NCBI GenBank assembly: GCA_035286595.1
Contig: DATEDA010000056.1
Coordinates: forward strand, 1 to 8,849
DNA: 8,849 nt
Origin: DATEDA01 sp035286595
GTDB taxonomy: Bacteria > Pseudomonadota > Gammaproteobacteria > Burkholderiales > SG8-39
Direction: 5' to 3'
Positions within the stretch are counted from its first letter, which is position 1. Each line of letters starts with the position of its first letter. Below the pieces are notes generated by a model. That model was given only the letters and a program-made list of their open reading frames with translations, did not search any database and was not told where the DNA came from. Shown here one piece after another: positions 1-6,739 of the stretch. The position numbers were made by a program, and so were the translations under genes.

Positions 1-789
1 GCGCGCGCCATCGCCGAGCCGCTGCCCGCCGGCGCGTGCCGCCACCGGGTCACCTTCGTCGGCAGCGCGTACGGCAATCGCCGGCGCTGGATCGCAGCGC
101 TCGCCCGGCACGGGATCGAGGTCGAGTGCTTCGGGCACGGCTGGCCGCACGGCCCGGTGGCCGCCGCCGACATCCCGCGCATCGTGCGCGAGTCGGTGAT
201 CAGCCTCAACTTCGGCGACTCGGGACTCCACTTCCGCGGCGTCGTGCCCTATCGGAGCCGGCAGCTCAAGGCGCGGGTGTTCGAAGTGCCCGGGGCGGGG
301 GGGTTTCTTCTGACCGAGAATGCCGAGCATCTCGCGGAGTACTACGTCCCCGGCCGGGAAGTCGAAACGTTCGACTCCGCGGACGAGCTCGTCCGGAAGA
401 TCCGCCACCACCTCGCACACCCCGAGGAGCGCGATCGAATCGCCCGCGCGGGACATGCCCGCACCCGCCGCGAGCACACCTACGTCGAGCGCTTCCGCGC
501 GGCGCTCGAGGTCGCGGCGAGGCGGGGCGGCGCTCGTGCGCGGACCGCTGAGCACGACTGCCGCTTCGGCACCCATGCGCTCGACACGCTCGCGGCGCGC
601 CATGCGCCCACGCGATTTCTGAGCGCGCTGCGCAGCGCCCTCGTCCTGCCCGCGACCGCGCTGTACGGACGAGAGCGCGGCCCGCGAGCGGCGCGCCGCC
701 TGCTCTTCGAGCTCTGCTGGCGGCTCGCCGGCCGCCGGACGTACACCGCCGCCGGCTGGCCGGGCCGGCTCTTCTACCGTGACAGCTGA
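1..789 (+). CDS. CgeB-like glycosyltransferase, 5'-truncated by window edge
   Basis: The frame is open from base 1 to the TGA at 787-789, so only the C-terminal 262 residues are present and the true start lies upstream. The stretch around residues 90-105 (KARVFEVPGAGGFLLTENAE) is the characteristic C-terminal nucleotide-sugar-binding part of CgeB / glycosyl transferase group 1 (Glyco_trans_1_2) proteins. It is followed by EYYVPGREVETF and a DELVRKIRHHL helix, as in that family. The last 90 residues are an Arg/Ala-rich extension ending GRLFYRDS. Such enzymes are cytoplasmic or peripheral and move a sugar from an activated donor to a glycan or protein; donor and acceptor cannot be read here. 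The GT2 gene overlaps the 3' end by 11 bases, so the two are probably co-transcribed. Family assignment is fairly sure; specific role unknown. Confidence 0.8.
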   Translation, partial: ARAIAEPLPAGACRHRVTFVGSAYGNRRRWIAALARHGIEVECFGHGWPHGPVAAADIPRIVRESVISLNFGDSGLHFRGVVPYRSRQLKARVFEVPGAGGFLLTENAEHLAEYYVPGREVETFDSADELVRKIRHHLAHPEERDRIARAGHARTRREHTYVERFRAALEVAARRGGARARTAEHDCRFGTHALDTLAARHAPTRFLSALRSALVLPATALYGRERGPRAARRLLFELCWRLAGRRTYTAAGWPGRLFYRDS

Positions 790-1654
790 GGCGCCGCTCG
801 TGAGCGTCGCGATGGCGATGCGAAACGCCGAGCGGACGCTTCCCGCGGCGCTCGCGTCCCTCGCCGGCCAGACCTACCGCAACTGGGAGCTGATCCTCCT
901 CGACGACGGCTCCACCGACGGGAGCGTCGCGGCTGCGCGACGGCCCGCCGACAGCCGCGTGACGCTCCGCGCGGACGGCATGCACCGCGGCCTCGCGACA
1001 CGGCTGAACGAGGCGATCGACCTCGCGCGCGGCAAGTACCTCGCCCGCATGGACGCCGACGATGTCTGCTATCCGGAGCGGTTCGAGCGGCAGGTGGCGT
1101 TCCTCGAGACCCATCCCGACGTCGATCTGCTGGGCACCGGGGCGATGGTGTTCGCCGGCGAGGGCGCGCCGCTGGGCCTGTTTCCGGCGCAGGCCCGGCA
1201 CGAGGAGATCTGCGCCCGCCCCTGGGCCGGCTTCTACCTCGCCCACCCCACATGGATCGGCCGGCTCGAGTGGTTTCGCCGCCATCGGTACGATCCGACG
1301 GTGACCAAGGCCCAGGATCAGGACCTGCTGCTGCGCGCCTGGGATTCGAGCCGCTATGCGGCCCTCGTCGAGCCGCTGCTCGGGTACCGGCAGGAGGCGC
1401 TCTCGCTCGGCAAGGTCCTCGCCGGGCGCTACTTCTTCTGCCGCGCGCTCGTGCGGAAGGCGCGCGCGACTGGCGCGCCGCTCTTCGCCGTGCGGGGCCT
1501 GACGGGGCAAGCCGCGAAGGCGCTCGTCGAGCTGGTGACGGTCCCGACCGGGCTTGGGCGGAGGATCCTCCGCCATCGCGCGCAGCCGTTCCCGGAGCGC
1601 GAGGCGACGCGCTGGCGCGAGGTCTGGCGGCGCTTCGGCGGCGAGGGAAGCTGA
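779..1654 (+). CDS. Glycosyltransferase family 2 (GT-A fold)
   Basis: A 291-residue protein with the expected GT2 layout. The N-terminal strand PLVSVAMAMRN (residues 6-16) leads to QTYRNWELILLDDGSTDGS (31-49), the nucleotide-binding loop. The metal-binding DxD-type motif is MDADD at 91-95, followed by RFERQVAFLETHPDVDLLG. AHPTWIGR is at 155-162, and the acceptor/base region AQDQDLLLRAW is at 178-188. No membrane segments are evident, so it is likely a cytoplasmic or membrane-associated enzyme adding one sugar to a lipid-linked oligosaccharide. The start is GTG at 779, overlapping the upstream gene by 11 bases. An in-frame GTG at 800 would trim the protein just before SVAMAMRN and is less likely. 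Length fits small polysaccharide GT2 enzymes. Sugar specificity is unknown. Confidence 0.9.
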   Translation: MTAEAPLVSVAMAMRNAERTLPAALASLAGQTYRNWELILLDDGSTDGSVAAARRPADSRVTLRADGMHRGLATRLNEAIDLARGKYLARMDADDVCYPERFERQVAFLETHPDVDLLGTGAMVFAGEGAPLGLFPAQARHEEICARPWAGFYLAHPTWIGRLEWFRRHRYDPTVTKAQDQDLLLRAWDSSRYAALVEPLLGYRQEALSLGKVLAGRYFFCRALVRKARATGAPLFAVRGLTGQAAKALVELVTVPTGLGRRILRHRAQPFPEREATRWREVWRRFGGEGS

Positions 1655-1662
1655 AGCCTGTG

Positions 1663-1673
1663 CGCTAGAATCC
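1663..1673 (+). promoter_or_regulatory. TAGAAT -10-like element upstream of mntA
   Basis: The sequence CGCTAGAATCC contains TAGAAT (1666-1671), a good match to the sigma70 -10 hexamer. It lies just after the GT2 stop and 27 bases before the mntA start. No convincing -35 hexamer is seen at 16-18 bases upstream. The identical 11 bases recur at 5595-5605 before the reductase gene, which supports a regulatory role. Function is inferred. Confidence 0.4.
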
Positions 1674-1698
1674 CCTCCGACACGGCGATCGAAAAGAG

Positions 1699-2010
1699 AT
1701 GAACGACGGGGCCCAAGCGCTGACTCGAAAGCAGGTGGTGGACATCCTTGGTCGCCATCGCCAGGAGCTCGCTCGGCTGCACGTGAGGGCGCTCGCGCTT
1801 TTCGGCTCGATCGCAAGGGACGAAGCTCGCCCGGACAGCGATATCGATCTGCTGGTCGATTTCGACGGGGAACCAAGCTTCGATCGATTCATGGATTTGA
1901 AGTTTTTCCTGGAAGACCTGCTGAAGAGGAAGGTCGATCTGGTCACCCGTGCGGCACTCAGGCCGAGAATGCGGCGGATTGTCGAGCGGGAGGCGTTGCA
2001 TGTCGCGTGA
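1699..2010 (+). CDS. mntA: MntA-type nucleotidyltransferase antitoxin
   Basis: A 103-residue minimal nucleotidyltransferase of the MNT family. The nucleotidyltransferase signature G-S-x10-D-x-D is intact: FGS at 35-37 and D48/D50 in DSDIDLLVDF. A third acidic residue, D80, lies in KRKVDLV. In characterised MntA-HepT pairs the MNT protein neutralises the HEPN RNase by adding AMP groups to a Tyr of the HEPN protein. The partner gene follows at once, overlapping by 11 bases (2000-2010). The ATG at 1699 is preceded directly by purine-rich GAAAAGAG (1691-1698). Local base composition looks less GC-biased than the flanking glycosyltransferase genes, consistent with acquisition as a module. All catalytic residues are present, so it is probably active. 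Family call secure; antitoxin role inferred from the pairing. Confidence 0.92.
   Translation: MNDGAQALTRKQVVDILGRHRQELARLHVRALALFGSIARDEARPDSDIDLLVDFDGEPSFDRFMDLKFFLEDLLKRKVDLVTRAALRPRMRRIVEREALHVA
1988..1993 (+). promoter_or_regulatory. Ribosome binding site deciding the hepT start
   Basis: GGGAGG lies six bases before the ATG at 2000. This strong Shine-Dalgarno sequence inside the 3' end of mntA favours ATG 2000 over the longer in-frame reading that opens at 1949. Translation of the pair is probably coupled. Confidence 0.7.
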
Positions 2011-2398
2011 CTGGCGTCTTTACTGGGACGACGTCGTCGCGGCCTGCCGAAAGGTGCAGCGGTACACCGCAGGGCTCGACAAGGAGGGATTCCGGGCGGA
2101 CGAGAAGATCTACGATGCGGTGCTCCGCAACATCGAGGTGATCGGCGAGGCCACGAAGAATCTGCCGGACCAGGTGCGCGCTCGCGTGACCGGCGTCGAG
2201 TGGCGGAAGATCGCCGGAATGCGGGACATCGTCGCGCACAAGTACTTCGGCGTTGACGACGCAATCCTCTGGAGCATCATCAGCGAGAAGGTGCCGGAGC
2301 TGCTCGCCCGCCCCACGGAGGTTGACCCGGACTCGATCGAGCAAGAGTCGGCGAGCGATCAGCAACGCCCGATGCCGCCGAGGCCCGACGGCACCTGA
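2000..2398 (+). CDS. hepT: HepT-like HEPN-domain RNase toxin
   Basis: A 132-residue, mostly helical protein with the HEPN core DEKIYDAVLRNIEVIGEATK (residues 34-53) and the catalytic motif RDIVAHKY at 75-82. This is the complete R-x4-H-x-Y motif: R75 and H80 form the RNase site, and Y82 is the residue position that MntA modifies with AMP in characterised pairs. HepT toxins cut cellular RNA, often tRNA, and stop growth when not neutralised. The last 30 residues (from about 103) form a polar, Pro/Asp/Glu-rich tail beyond the usual HEPN end. The gene overlaps mntA by 11 bases, the classic operon order. Both genes look intact, so the pair is probably functional. Its site inside a polysaccharide operon suggests stabilisation of that region or phage defence; this is inference. 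Confidence 0.92.
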   Translation: MSRDWRLYWDDVVAACRKVQRYTAGLDKEGFRADEKIYDAVLRNIEVIGEATKNLPDQVRARVTGVEWRKIAGMRDIVAHKYFGVDDAILWSIISEKVPELLARPTEVDPDSIEQESASDQQRPMPPRPDGT

Positions 2399-2475
2399 CC
2401 CGGGTCCGTGGAAGCGGCTCCCCCTGTCTGCCGGCGCGCCCTGCCACGGGAGGCTAGGGCAACGCGCAACAGGCC

Positions 2476-4449
2476 ATGTGCGGCATAGCCGGCTGCTGGG
2501 AACCAGGGGGCGTCCCGCGCGACACCCTCGCCGCCCGGGCGCGCGCGATGGCCGACACGCTCGTCCACCGCGGCCCGGACACCGACGGCGTCTGGGTCGA
2601 CGGGCGCGCCGGGGTCGCGCTCGGCTTTCGCCGCCTGGCGATCCTGGACCTCACGCCGCAGGGCCATCAGCCGATGGCCTCCGCCGACGGGCGTTACGTG
2701 ATCGTCTTCAACGGCGAGATCTACAACTACCTGACGCTGCGCGCGTCGCTCGAAGAGGAAGGCCACGCGCCGGCGTGGCGAGGGCACTCCGATACCGAAG
2801 TGATGCTCGCCGCGTTCTCCGCATGGGGCATCGAACGCACGCTCGAACGGCTGGTCGGCATGTTCGCGTTTGCGCTCTGGGACTCGCGCGAACGGATCTT
2901 GCATCTCGCCCGCGACCGGCTCGGCGAGAAGCCGCTCTACTACGGCCGGGCGGGCGACGCGTTCGTGTTCGGATCGGAGCTGAAAGCGCTCCGCGCGCAT
3001 CCGGGGTTCCGGGCGGAGGTCGATCGCGAGGCGCTCGCGCTGTATCTGCGCTACGGCTACGTCCCGACGCCGTGGTCGATCTATCGCGGCGTGCGCAAGC
3101 TCCCGCCGGGAACGCATCTTGCGCTCTCGTCGGACGCCCTTGCGCGCCACGCGGACCCCTCGCCGAACGCCTATTGGTCGGTCGAGCACACGGCGCGAGC
3201 GGGGTTGGCCGAGCCGTTCGAGGGCGGCGACGAAGCGGCGACGGAGACGCTCGACGCCCTGCTCCGGGACGCTGTTGCCGGACAGATGATCGCGGATGTG
3301 CCCCTCGGTGCGTTTCTTTCGGGCGGCATCGATTCGTCGACCGTGGTCGCGCTGATGCAGGCCCAGGCGAGCGGGCCGGTGAAGACGTTCACCATCGGCT
3401 TCCACGAGGACGGCTACGACGAAGCAAGCCACGCGCGGGTAATCGCGCGGCACCTCGGCACGGAGCACACGGAGCTCTACGTCACCCCGCGCGAGGCGAT
3501 GGACGTCGTCCCGACGCTGCCGCGGCTGTACGACGAGCCGTTCGCCGACTCGTCGCAGATCCCGACGCACCTCGTCGCGAGGCTCGCGCGGCAGCGCGTG
3601 ACGGTGAGTCTGTCCGGCGACGGCGGGGACGAGCTGTTCGGCGGCTACAACCGCTACTTCTGGGCGACCTCGCTGTGGCGGCGCGTCGGCTGGATGTCCG
3701 GCGGCGGGCGAGCGCTCCTTGCGGGGGCGATCACGCTGCTGTCGCCGGCGGCGTGGGACAGCCTGTTCCGCGCGTTCGGCCCGGTGCTGCCGGCGAAGCT
3801 CAGACAGCCCGCCGCCGGCGACAAGGTGCACAAGCTCGCACGGATGATCGGGACATCCGACCGGGAGGCGCTGTACGAGAACCTCGTCGCACTCTGGCGC
3901 GAGCCCGGCGTGGTGCGCGGCGCGCCGGGCGCGCTGTGCGACACGGCCGCGCGCTTCGGCACGGTCGACGCGCCCGAGGTCGCGCAGCGCATGATGTATC
4001 TCGACGCCGTCAGCTATCTCCCCGACGACATCCTCGTGAAGGTCGATCGCGCGGCGATGGGCGTAAGTCTCGAGACGCGCGTACCGCTCCTCGACCATCG
4101 CGTCGTCGAGTTCGCGTGGCGGCTGCCGTTCGCGATGAAGGTGCGCGAGGGCCGGGGCAAGTGGCTGCTGCGCCGGGTGCTCTCGCAGTACGTGCCGAGC
4201 GAGCTCTTCGAGCGGAACAAGATGGGGTTCGGCATCCCGCTCGAGCACTGGCTCCGCGGGCCGCTGCGCGAGTGGGCCGAGCAGCTGCTCGACGCCGGGC
4301 GCCTCGAGCGCGACGGCTGGTTCGATCCCGCACCGGTGCGCCGCCTCTGGGAGCAGCACCTGTCGGGCGCGTGGAACTGGCAGCACGCGCTGTGGGCGGT
4401 GCTGATGTTCCAGGCGTGGGTCGAGGCCAGCGGCGCGAGCAAAGCATGA
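2476..4449 (+). CDS. asnB: Asparagine synthase (glutamine-hydrolysing), AsnB-type amidotransferase
   Basis: A 657-residue two-domain enzyme. The start is fixed by MCGIAG: after Met removal, Cys2 is the catalytic nucleophile of the class II glutaminase domain. That domain also shows RRLAILDL (52-59), FNGEIYN (78-84) and GHSDTE (103-108). The synthetase domain has the ATP pyrophosphatase loop SGGIDSS at 282-288 and SGDGGDELFGGYNRY at about 380-394. Later come EMAR-type helices and FERNKMGFGIPLEHWL near the C-terminus, as in full-length AsnB proteins. It uses glutamine and ATP to amidate a carboxylate. In surface-polysaccharide clusters such enzymes are thought to amidate uronic acid sugars rather than to make free asparagine. 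The stop overlaps the next start (ATGA), so the two are translationally coupled. GGGAGG at 2448-2453 is rather far from the start; a weak AGG lies closer. Confidence 0.93.
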   Translation: MCGIAGCWEPGGVPRDTLAARARAMADTLVHRGPDTDGVWVDGRAGVALGFRRLAILDLTPQGHQPMASADGRYVIVFNGEIYNYLTLRASLEEEGHAPAWRGHSDTEVMLAAFSAWGIERTLERLVGMFAFALWDSRERILHLARDRLGEKPLYYGRAGDAFVFGSELKALRAHPGFRAEVDREALALYLRYGYVPTPWSIYRGVRKLPPGTHLALSSDALARHADPSPNAYWSVEHTARAGLAEPFEGGDEAATETLDALLRDAVAGQMIADVPLGAFLSGGIDSSTVVALMQAQASGPVKTFTIGFHEDGYDEASHARVIARHLGTEHTELYVTPREAMDVVPTLPRLYDEPFADSSQIPTHLVARLARQRVTVSLSGDGGDELFGGYNRYFWATSLWRRVGWMSGGGRALLAGAITLLSPAAWDSLFRAFGPVLPAKLRQPAAGDKVHKLARMIGTSDREALYENLVALWREPGVVRGAPGALCDTAARFGTVDAPEVAQRMMYLDAVSYLPDDILVKVDRAAMGVSLETRVPLLDHRVVEFAWRLPFAMKVREGRGKWLLRRVLSQYVPSELFERNKMGFGIPLEHWLRGPLREWAEQLLDAGRLERDGWFDPAPVRRLWEQHLSGAWNWQHALWAVLMFQAWVEASGASKA

Positions 4450-5600
4450 GCCGCCCGCGGCTGCTCTACCTCGTCACCGAGGACTGGTACTTCTGCTCGC
4501 ATCGCCTGCCGCTGGCGGCGGCGGCACGCGAAGCCGGCTTCGACGTGAGCGTCGCCACGCGCGTGCGGGAGCACGCCGACGAGATCCGCCGTGCGGGCGT
4601 CGAGCCGATCCCGATCGGCCTGTCGCGGCGCAGCGTGAACCCGTTTCGCGAGCTCCGCTCCCTCACGGAGATCGTCCGCACCTACCGGGCGGTGAGACCC
4701 GACATCGTCCACCACGTGGCGCTGAAGCCGGTGGTCTACGGCTCGCTCGCCGCGCGCTTGGCCGGCGTCCCCGCGGTCGTCAATGCCCTCGCGGGCCTGG
4801 GCTACCTGTTCAGCTCGCAGGACCGCCGGGCGCGGCTCGCGCGGCCGGCCGTCGAGGCGGTCTTCCGCACCCTGCTCGATCGGTCGAACAGCCGGCTCAT
4901 CGTGCAGAACCCCGACGACCTGAGGTTCCTCGTGAGCGAGGGAGTCGTCGATGCACGGCGTGCGACGCTGATCCGCGGCTCCGGGGTGGACACCGCCCGG
5001 TTCGTCCCCGCGCCGGAGCCCCAGGGCGTGCCGCTCGTCGTCTTGCCCGCCCGCATGCTGCGCGACAAGGGCGTCTTCGAGTTCGTCGCCGCCGCCGCGC
5101 AGTTGAAGAAGGACGGCGTCGCCGCCCGGTTCGCGCTCGTCGGCGATCCGGACCCCGACAACCCCGCTTCGATCCCCGCGGCCACGCTGCAGCGCTGGTC
5201 GGACGGCGGGGCCGTGGAATGGTGGGGCTGGCGCGACGACATGGTCGAGGTATTTCACCAATCCCACGTCGTCTGCCTGCCGTCCTACCGGGAAGGACTC
5301 CCCAAAGCGCTCATCGACGCCGCGGCGTGCGGCCGGGCGATCGTGACCTGCGACGTGCCCGGCTGCAGGGAAGTCGTGCGCGAAGGTGAGAACGGCCTGC
5401 TGGTCCCGCCCCGCGACAGTGCTGCGCTCGCCGCCGCCCTCGGGCGGCTGCTGGGGGACGCGAAGCTCAGGCAGGCGATGGGGATCCGCGGTCGGGCACG
5501 CGCCGTCGCGGAGTTCTCGGTCGAGCGGGTGATCGAGCAGACACTCGGGCTCTACCGGGAGTTGCTCGCCGAACGGTCGGCCGCCGCCAGAAATCGCTAG
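4446..5600 (+). CDS. Glycosyltransferase family 4 (GT-B fold)
   Basis: A 384-residue GT-B enzyme. The N-terminal half (residues 1-190) carries the acceptor domain, with RPDIVHHVALKPVVYGSLAA (84-103) and VVNALAGLGYLF (111-122). The C-terminal half has the GT4 donor-binding elements: RGSGVDTARF (177-186), PARMLRDKGVFEF (201-213), LVGDPDPDNP (231-240), and CLPSYREGLPKALIDAAACG (277-296). The usual E-x7-E pair is E283 and D291, so the second acid is Asp. The family includes lipid-carrier-linked HexNAc transferases of O-antigen and capsule pathways, but the sugar moved here is unknown. The start is the ATG at 4446, overlapping the asnB stop by four bases. The frame is open back to 2253, but that part is a shadow of asnB. 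It ends in TAG at 5598-5600. Confidence 0.9.
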   Translation: MSRPRLLYLVTEDWYFCSHRLPLAAAAREAGFDVSVATRVREHADEIRRAGVEPIPIGLSRRSVNPFRELRSLTEIVRTYRAVRPDIVHHVALKPVVYGSLAARLAGVPAVVNALAGLGYLFSSQDRRARLARPAVEAVFRTLLDRSNSRLIVQNPDDLRFLVSEGVVDARRATLIRGSGVDTARFVPAPEPQGVPLVVLPARMLRDKGVFEFVAAAAQLKKDGVAARFALVGDPDPDNPASIPAATLQRWSDGGAVEWWGWRDDMVEVFHQSHVVCLPSYREGLPKALIDAAACGRAIVTCDVPGCREVVREGENGLLVPPRDSAALAAALGRLLGDAKLRQAMGIRGRARAVAEFSVERVIEQTLGLYRELLAERSAAARNR

Positions 5601-5605
5601 AATCC
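5595..5605 (+). promoter_or_regulatory. TAGAAT -10-like element upstream of the reductase gene
   Basis: CGCTAGAATCC, identical to 1663-1673. The TAGAAT hexamer (5598-5603) overlaps the TAG stop of the GT4 gene and lies 35 bases before the next start. No clear -35 is visible, so an internal promoter is possible but not proven. Confidence 0.35.
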
Positions 5606-5625
5606 GGCGCGCTTCGAGACCCCCC

Positions 5626-5632
5626 GGGAGAG
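5626..5632 (+). promoter_or_regulatory. Ribosome binding site of the reductase gene
   Basis: GGGAGAG lies six bases before the ATG at 5639 and fixes that start. The start also places the GGDGMLG dinucleotide-binding loop at residues 7-13, as expected for the family. Confidence 0.7.
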
Positions 5633-5638
5633 CTGGCG

Positions 5639-6514
5639 ATGAGGATCCTGATCCTCGGCGGCGACGGGATGCTGGGGCACCAGCTTCTCGCGCACCTCGC
5701 GCCGCGGCACGAAGTCCGCGTCACTTTGCGGCAACCGCTCGAGCGCTATGCGTCGTTCGGGCTCTTTCACGCCGGGAACGCCTACGGGGGCATCGACCTC
5801 CGCACCACCGATTCGCTTCGCCCGGTGCTCGCCGGCTTCGCGCCGGAGGCGGTGATCAACGCCGCCGGGATCATGAAGCGGCGTCCCGATGCCGAGGAGC
5901 CGATCCCGAACCTCGAGATCAACGCCTTGCTTCCGCACCGGCTCGCCCTGCTGTGCGTGCCGATCGGGGCGCGACTCATCCACGTCAGCACCGACTGCGT
6001 GTTCTCCGGTCGCAAAGGCAATTACACCGAGACCGATGTGCCCGATGAAGCTGACCTCCATGGACGCACCAAGGCGCTCGGCGAGGTGCGCGCGCCGAAC
6101 TGCGTCACGCTCCGGACGTCGTTCATCGGCCGGGAGCTCGCGCGCAAGACCGCGCTGCTGGAGTGGTTCCTGGCGCAGACCGGCAGCATCCGCGGCTTCC
6201 GCAAGGCGATCTTCTCGGGGTTCACCACGATCGAGATGGGCCGGATCATCGCGCTGCTGCTGGCGCGCTTTCCAGCCGCCGGCGGCCTGTATCACGTGTC
6301 GAGCGCGCCGATCAGCAAGTTCGATCTCCTCGGGCTCGTAAAGCAGCGACTGGGCCTCAGGATCGAGATCGCGCCGGACGACGACTTCGTCTGCGACCGC
6401 AGCCTTGACTCGAGCCGCTTCCGGAGCGAGTTCGGCTACCGGCCGCCCGATTGGCCGACCATGGTCGAGGAGCTCGCGCGGCAGATCACGGGAGAACGGG
6501 CAAGGGGTGCTTGA
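5639..6514 (+). CDS. RmlD-like sugar-nucleotide reductase (extended SDR)
   Basis: A 291-residue Rossmann-fold protein of the dTDP-4-dehydrorhamnose reductase (RmlD) type. The N-terminal GGDGMLG (7-13) is the NAD(P)-binding glycine motif. VINAAGIMKRRP lies at 72-83, and HVSTDCVFSGRKGNYTETD (115-133) is the Ser/Thr-bearing active-site strand typical of the family. The catalytic Y-x3-K should fall in DLxGRTKALGE, but the sequence reads His at position 141 (CAT) with K145 retained. LRTSFIGREL and RKAIFSGFTTIEMGRI follow, as in O-antigen-associated members. Such enzymes reduce or epimerise nucleotide-linked 4-keto sugars in the cytoplasm, so it probably supplies an activated deoxy sugar for this cluster. 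The His may reduce or change activity, or may be a sequencing error of one base. Substrate unknown. Confidence 0.87.
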   Translation: MRILILGGDGMLGHQLLAHLAPRHEVRVTLRQPLERYASFGLFHAGNAYGGIDLRTTDSLRPVLAGFAPEAVINAAGIMKRRPDAEEPIPNLEINALLPHRLALLCVPIGARLIHVSTDCVFSGRKGNYTETDVPDEADLHGRTKALGEVRAPNCVTLRTSFIGRELARKTALLEWFLAQTGSIRGFRKAIFSGFTTIEMGRIIALLLARFPAAGGLYHVSSAPISKFDLLGLVKQRLGLRIEIAPDDDFVCDRSLDSSRFRSEFGYRPPDWPTMVEELARQITGERARGA

Positions 6515-6522
6515 CCCCGTTC
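6494..6522 (+). repeat. GC-rich inverted repeat spanning the reductase stop codon
   Basis: GAACGGG (6494-6500) pairs with CCCGTTC (6516-6522). An alternative inner hairpin is GGGGT (6504-6508) with ACCCC (6514-6518). There is no T-tract after it, so a classical intrinsic terminator is not supported. It may be a weak terminator, an mRNA 3' stabiliser or a REP-like element. It also encodes the last residues of the reductase. Confidence 0.4.
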
Positions 6523-6707
6523 CTCACCTCGCCGGGCGACCGCGCGCCTTCTCCAGAAGCGCCGCCAAGCTCACGTCCTGAGCCAGTCAGTAGCCTAGGA
6601 TCGACTCATCTTCGGGACGGCTGGCGCACGAGCCCAGCAAGCCGGACCGCGTTTCGGGACCACCCTCCGCGCCTCGTGAGCGCGGTGCGCAGGCCCGCAA
6701 CGAGCGA

Positions 6708-6736
6708 TTGACCAGTTATATCAGATATTGTATAGT
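6708..6736 (+). promoter_or_regulatory. Sigma70 promoter of the higBA pair
   Basis: TTGACC (6708-6713) is followed after exactly 17 bases by TATAGT (6731-6736), close to the sigma70 consensus and AT-rich against a GC-rich background. Transcription would start near 6743, which is downstream of both TTG codons available to the toxin gene. Confidence 0.7.
6718..6728. promoter_or_regulatory. Palindromic operator candidate in the higBA promoter
   Basis: ATATC-A-GATAT is a perfect 11-base palindrome lying in the spacer between the -35 and -10 hexamers. HigA-type XRE antitoxins commonly repress their own promoter, so this is a likely binding site; the role is inferred from position. Confidence 0.5.
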
Positions 6737-6739
6737 CCC

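Noticed and set aside
266..1876. 536-residue minus-strand frame opposite the two glycosyltransferases and the start of mntA
   Set aside because: It has no recognisable motif and spans the ends of three well-supported + strand genes, so it is a GC-driven shadow.
1949..1999. Longer N-terminus for HepT
   Set aside because: The strong GGGAGG at 1988-1993 and the normal HEPN start at MSRDWR support ATG 2000; the extra residues are a shadow of mntA.
2359..4386. 675-residue open frame on the minus strand opposite asnB
   Set aside because: It is antisense to an intact AsnB with all catalytic motifs, has low-complexity Arg/Ala/His composition and no family pattern. Long antisense frames are expected at this GC content.
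2253..4445. Long open frame running into the GT4 gene, suggesting a fusion of over 1100 residues
   Set aside because: This part is an Arg/Ala-rich shadow of asnB in another frame. The real GT4 protein begins at ATG 4446, which gives a normal family length and an ATGA overlap with asnB.
6604..6720. Possible C-terminal half of the broken RES toxin on the minus strand (a segment reading PAHRAHEARRVV)
   Set aside because: It slightly recalls the NPxHP...A..V pattern near the end of RES proteins, but the match is too short and the following residues do not fit. It was not claimed as the missing part.
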